NCBI GenBank assembly: GCA_002353835.1
Contig: DEKL01000110.1
Coordinates: 1 to 17,533 of the forward strand
Direction: 5' to 3'
DNA length: 17,533 nucleotides
Origin: Alphaproteobacteria bacterium UBA2723
GTDB taxonomy: Bacteria > Pseudomonadota > Alphaproteobacteria > RF32 > CAG-239
The notes below the pieces were generated by a model. It did not search any database. It was given only the letters and a program-made list of their open reading frames with translations, and was not told the DNA's origin. Made by a program: the position numbers and the translations under genes. Positions 14,351 through 17,533 of the stretch are shown here, piece after piece. Each line of letters begins with the position of its first letter. Positions within the stretch are counted from its first letter, which is position 1.

Positions 14351-15782
14351 AAACGAATTTTACATTGCCTTTGATTGCTTCCTCCATACGCGCACGAACA
14401 ACTTTGCGCATGGTTTCGGGGAGCTGTTGCAATTCTGCCTCAATCAACTGAGCACCGATATACTTGGTACTGTGAATACCATCGGCATCTGAAGCATAGT
14501 TGCTCAAATACTCGGCCAATGTCAACAAAGCATTCGGGGTACAGAAGTTGTGAATCTGCTTTTGCTTGCAGATACTCATGAAATCAACCCCCTGTCTGCC
14601 TTTACCATAACATGCGGTACAGAAGCTCGGCACATAGCCTAAGGTCATCAGCCAATTAACGACTTCATCTAAGGTACGCTCGTCTGAAAGCTCAAACTGT
14701 GCGGTCTTAGAGGTCGTGTTATCATGGGCAGCATAGCCGCCTACCGTGGTCTTGGAACCGCCACTGATTTGCGAAATACCGATTTTTAATGCCTGTCTGC
14801 GGATGTGCTCACTCTCACGAGTGGACATAATCATTCCGGTATAAGGCACGGCAATACGCAGTAACGCAACAATCTTTAAGAAGATATCATCAGGCAGACC
14901 ATTTTTGAAATCTGCCAAATTGATATCACTTGCAGGTTGTAAACGCGGCACGCTGATAGTGTGCGGACCGGCACCGTACTTCCACTCTAAGTGTTTGGCA
15001 TGCTTTAAGATAGCAACAAACTCATAGGCGTAGTTGTGCAGACCGAACAAAACACCGATACCGACATCTTCAATGCCGGCTTTCATAGCTCTGTCCATCG
15101 CTTCAGTATGGTAGGCATAATCGGACTTCGGACCTTTGGGATGAAGACGCTCGTATTCCTTCTTGTTGTAGGTTTCCTGGAAGAGAACGTATGTACCAAT
15201 CTTGGCATCATGCAGCTTTTTGTAGTTTTCTACCGTAGTGGCTGCAATATTCACGTTAACACGGCGAATACTGCCGGCTTGGTGATGAATACCGTAAATG
15301 GTGTCAATGCTCTCTAAGATATACTCCAACGGATTGTGGAACGGGTCTTCTCCGGCTTCTAATGCCAAACGCTTGTGCCCCATGTCCTGCAGGGCAATAA
15401 CCTCGGCCTTAATCTCTTCCTGTGTCATCTTCTTACGCGGTATGTTGCGGTTGATGGCATGGTAAGGACAGTAAGTACAGTGGTTAACACAGTAGTTGCT
15501 TAAATATAGCGGAGCAAACAGCACCTTGCGGTTACCGTAATAGGCATCTGTTATTTGCTCGGCTAATGCAAAAATCTCTGCCGTTATTTCAGGATTGCGA
15601 TTTAACAGAAGAAGCGCCGCATCTGATGCGGTTATTCCTTCCATTTTTTTTGCTTTCTCTAAAATCTCGGACACAAGGGCGCGATCTTGACTTCTTTTAC
15701 GCGCATGACTCAAAACATCTTCTATGTTTTGAGGGTTGATAAAGCACTCGGCTTTATCTGACATTAAATCATACTTTGCCAT
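14349..15782 (-). CDS. hydG: HydG, radical-SAM tyrosine lyase for [FeFe]-hydrogenase H-cluster maturation
   Basis: HydG splits tyrosine to p-cresol and a fragment that yields the CO and CN- ligands delivered to the H-cluster of [FeFe]-hydrogenase. This 477-residue protein has both diagnostic cysteine sets: the radical-SAM cluster motif Cys98-x3-Cys102-x2-Cys105 (CVNHCTYC), and the HydG-specific C-terminal Cys388-x2-Cys391-x22-Cys414, which separates it from the related tyrosine lyase ThiH. GEDPFHNP, the QETYNKKEYERLHPKGPKSDY stretch and GIGVLFGL are further family segments. It is monocistronic, with a near-consensus promoter and a very strong terminator, but the ATG at 15782 lacks a clear ribosome site. 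Codon choice is richer in C-ending codons (about 14 of 23 Asn codons are AAC) than most neighbours, suggesting high expression or transfer. hydA, hydE and hydF are not in the window. Confidence 0.96.
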   Translation of the reverse strand: MAKYDLMSDKAECFINPQNIEDVLSHARKRSQDRALVSEILEKAKKMEGITASDAALLLLNRNPEITAEIFALAEQITDAYYGNRKVLFAPLYLSNYCVNHCTYCPYHAINRNIPRKKMTQEEIKAEVIALQDMGHKRLALEAGEDPFHNPLEYILESIDTIYGIHHQAGSIRRVNVNIAATTVENYKKLHDAKIGTYVLFQETYNKKEYERLHPKGPKSDYAYHTEAMDRAMKAGIEDVGIGVLFGLHNYAYEFVAILKHAKHLEWKYGAGPHTISVPRLQPASDINLADFKNGLPDDIFLKIVALLRIAVPYTGMIMSTRESEHIRRQALKIGISQISGGSKTTVGGYAAHDNTTSKTAQFELSDERTLDEVVNWLMTLGYVPSFCTACYGKGRQGVDFMSICKQKQIHNFCTPNALLTLAEYLSNYASDADGIHSTKYIGAQLIEAELQQLPETMRKVVRARMEEAIKGNVKFV

Positions 15783-15831
15783 ACATAAAAATTTTTAAGT
15801 TTGTATATAAGTTATTATTTTTCAGCGCTAG

Positions 15832-15859
15832 AGTATAATCCCGATTCAGCTTTTGTCAA
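15832..15859 (-). promoter_or_regulatory. hydG promoter
   Basis: Minus strand: consensus TTGACA (15854-15859), a 16-bp spacer, and TATACT (15832-15837). It is the strongest promoter match in the window. A palindromic AGCGCT lies near the predicted start site at about 15825. It sits directly downstream of the elbB stop, so hydG does not depend on elbB transcription. Confidence 0.75.
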
Positions 15860-15868
15860 GGCTCTGTT

Positions 15869-16540
15869 TTATTTTTCTTGTGCCATTTTAATCATTGCCG
15901 TTACCATAGCTTCTGCCCCTGTTGCCACTTCTTTGATGGATTTTGCCAACATATAGGCCGGGGTTGTTACAACATAATGTTCTTCATCAACACAGGCTTC
16001 ATCTGCTTTGCAATTTTCATGAACGGCACCCGTTTTCTTTATGACTTTGGCAACCGTTTTATCATTACCGATAGTCAGTTTGATACCGTATTTTCCCAGC
16101 ACCTTGGCTACCATAACCGGCGCAATACACATGGCTCCGATAACAAGATTTTCTTCATAAGCCCCTTCCAAAACGCGCCTTACAGAACTTTCTACCGTGC
16201 AATTTATGCCGGATTTGGCAAAATCACACCAATTGGTGATTGCCCCTAAACCACCGGGGAAAACGACACATTCATATTCCTTAAAATTAAACTCGGACAA
16301 AGGTTTGATATCCCCACGAGCAATACGTGCCGACTCTATTAAAACGTTACGACGTTCTTCCGTTTTTTCAGAAGTTAAATTATTGATAACAGCCGCCTGC
16401 TCTATATCCGGTGCATAACATTGATAGGTACAACCGGCTTTATCTATCGCCAGTAATGCGGTAACCGCTTCATGTATTTCACTACCGTCGGCACGACCGC
16501 AACCGGATAATATAACGGCAAAACGTGGCATTTTTTTCAT
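15869..16540 (-). CDS. elbB: ElbB, DJ-1/PfpI-superfamily glyoxalase-like protein
   Basis: A 223-residue cytoplasmic protein that matches ElbB across its length: the opening strand with ILSGCGRADGSEIHEAV, APDIEQA and ESARIARGDIKPL, VVFPGGLGAITNWCDFA, and the nucleophile elbow GAMCIAP with Cys138 as the likely catalytic residue. ElbB belongs to the DJ-1/PfpI fold. The E. coli protein has weak glyoxalase activity and has been linked to isoprenoid production, but its physiological role is unsettled. The start is ATG 16540 with AAGGAGA upstream. It lies upstream of hydG on the same strand, with a separate hydG promoter between them. No clear terminator was found after elbB, so some read-through into hydG is possible. 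Confidence 0.94.
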   Translation of the reverse strand: MKKMPRFAVILSGCGRADGSEIHEAVTALLAIDKAGCTYQCYAPDIEQAAVINNLTSEKTEERRNVLIESARIARGDIKPLSEFNFKEYECVVFPGGLGAITNWCDFAKSGINCTVESSVRRVLEGAYEENLVIGAMCIAPVMVAKVLGKYGIKLTIGNDKTVAKVIKKTGAVHENCKADEACVDEEHYVVTTPAYMLAKSIKEVATGAEAMVTAMIKMAQEK

Positions 16541-16687
16541 CTTTCTCTCCTTACAATAAATTTATTTGGGTATATATTAAATATGTAACCTTAAAAAAAT
16601 TTTAAGTATCTGTGATTTATATTTCATTAAATGATGCATTTTTTAGGAAATGCCATGGGTGGAACTAATTTTTGAGATTTGAATATT

Positions 16688-17464
16688 ATGGAAATAAGAC
16701 AAACAACGTTAAAAAACGGCTTACGTATTATTACTGCCGAAAGACCGGAAATCGAAACCGTTTCTTTGGGTATTTGGGTTCATACCGGCTCGGCGGCTGA
16801 AACAGAAGAAGATAACGGTATTTCACACTTTATTGAACATATGGTGTTTAAGGGAACGAAGAAAAGAACTTCTTTACAAATTTCGGAGGATATTGAAAAT
16901 GTCGGCGGGGCAACTAATGCTTATACCTCCAGACATTTTACCTGCTTTTATGCCAAAATGCTGAAAGATGATGCCGAATTAGCCGCTGACGTGATTTGTG
17001 ATTTTATTACCTCACCGACTTTTGATGAAAAAGAAATGGTTAAGGAAAAAGAAGTCGTGGTGCAGGAAATTAAACAATCTAATGATGCACCGGATGATTT
17101 GGTGTTTGATTATTTTCAAGAAGCCGCTTTTCCGAATCAGGCTTCCGGCAGGACAATCTTGGGACCGGCCGAATATGTGCGCGGGTTTACAGCCGAAAGA
17201 ATGCGCCATTATATGCAAACACACTATGCTGCCGATAATATGGTGGTGGCGGCTGTCGGCAAAATCAAACATGATGACTTCGTAAAAATGATAGAACAGC
17301 GCATGAATAATATTCCGCAACATACTGATTTTGTTGAAGATAAACAAAAATATTACGGCGGTTATAAAACCGAGTGCAAAGATATTGAACAAACTCATAT
17401 TGTATTAGGTTTTAAGGGAACATCTTATAAGGATAAAGATTATTACAAATATTATTATTTGTAA
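16688..17464 (+). pseudogene. Truncated M16-family zinc peptidase (mitochondrial-processing-peptidase-like)
   Basis: Only the N-terminal half of an M16 peptidase is present: 258 residues from ATG 16688, where alphaproteobacterial relatives have about 420. The inverted zinc motif His47-F-I-Glu50-His51 and the third ligand Glu127, 76 residues on, are both intact, so the catalytic domain is complete in motifs. The GGATNAYTSRHFTCFYAK, EKEVVVQEI and NMVVAAVGKI segments are typical. The match continues to VLGFKGTSYKDKDYY, then stops in KYYYL at a hairpin in very AT-rich sequence. The second domain, with the conserved substrate-binding Arg-Tyr pair, is missing. A TTG at 16679 is an alternative start. 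Either the gene is truly broken or the contig end is badly assembled; a real biological truncation would probably be inactive. Confidence 0.85.
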
Positions 17465-17465
17465 T
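17442..17465. repeat. AT-only-type inverted repeat at the M16 break point
   Basis: Perfect 10-bp arms ATTACAAATA (17442-17451) and TATTTGTAAT (17456-17465) around TTAT, spanning the stop codon of the truncated M16 frame. No T tract characteristic of a good terminator follows immediately. Confidence 0.6.
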
Positions 17466-17533
17466 TAAATTATTTTTTCTATTACTAATACTTAAAGAAA
17501 TTGAATTTAATTCATTATTATTTAATATTTTAT
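17466..17533. other. Low-complexity AT-rich window end
   Basis: Only a handful of G or C bases in 68 nt; no reading frame, promoter or RNA gene is recognisable. It is unlike any other intergenic stretch in the window and may be an assembly artefact. Confidence 0.6.

Noticed and set aside
14349..15782. ThiH (thiamine tyrosine lyase) instead of HydG
   Set aside because: The C-terminal Cys-x2-Cys-x22-Cys motif is specific to HydG, and no thiamine genes are adjacent.
17442..17533. Fold-back (self-complementary) assembly chimera at the right end
   Set aside because: Bases after the hairpin do not continue as the reverse complement of those before it.
1..17533. CRISPR array, tRNA/rRNA genes, insertion sequences or a complete defence system
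   Set aside because: No regular direct repeats, cloverleaf-like segments, transposase motifs or defence-gene domains were seen while reading the window.

Overview
The window looks like chromosomal DNA from an AT-rich, anaerobic or microaerophilic alphaproteobacterium, probably a host-associated (gut-type) lineage; this placement is an inference. Supporting signs are the LexA operator, which has the alphaproteobacterial GTTC-N7-GTTC form, an alphaproteobacterial-style LexA, and an M16 processing-peptidase-like protein. HydG ([FeFe]-hydrogenase maturation) and a reverse rubrerythrin point to anaerobic life. Most genes have a good Shine-Dalgarno sequence, and many have a recognisable sigma-70 promoter (TTGACA-like, 16-17 bp spacer, TAnnnT). 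Both ends are broken: the left end opens inside a reading frame, and the right end cuts an M16 peptidase short in very AT-rich sequence. The window may therefore be a whole draft contig.

Layout. 1-1473 (+): partial gene of a large family of unknown function also seen in phages, with codon use unlike most of its neighbours. 1517-3115 (-): EptA-type phosphoethanolamine transferase, converging on the first gene at a shared terminator. 3300-4211 (+): DUF805 membrane protein with an unusual Lys/Ala-rich tail and a cysteine cluster. 4277-5605 (-): lexA-mtnN operon under an SOS promoter. 5781-6476 (+): alpha/beta-hydrolase esterase whose stop codon overlaps that of the convergent gene. 6473-8440 (-): two abutting paralogous membrane-anchored CgeB-like glycosyltransferase-fold proteins. 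8622-9161 (+): reverse rubrerythrin. 9222-9596 (-): thioredoxin-like lipoprotein with CGHC. 9763-11280 (+): archaeal/eukaryotic-type prolyl-tRNA synthetase. 11382-13166 (+): exported putative zinc metallopeptidase (HELWH) of unknown family. 13207-13623 (+): small hypothetical protein behind nested inverted repeats. 13687-14262 (-): GNAT acetyltransferase. 14349-15782 (-): hydG with a strong promoter and terminator. 15869-16540 (-): elbB. 16688-17464 (+): truncated M16 peptidase.

How the parts relate. Housekeeping functions (LexA, MTA/SAH nucleosidase, ProRS) sit among envelope functions (EptA, anchored glycosyltransferases, lipoprotein, exported peptidase) and anaerobic or oxidative-stress functions (HydG, reverse rubrerythrin, ElbB). 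No mobile element, CRISPR array, tRNA or rRNA was recognised, and no multi-gene novel system is evident. The best leads are the exported HELWH protein, the anchored glycosyltransferase pair, the archaeal-type ProRS with a decayed zinc site, and the DUF805 fusion.
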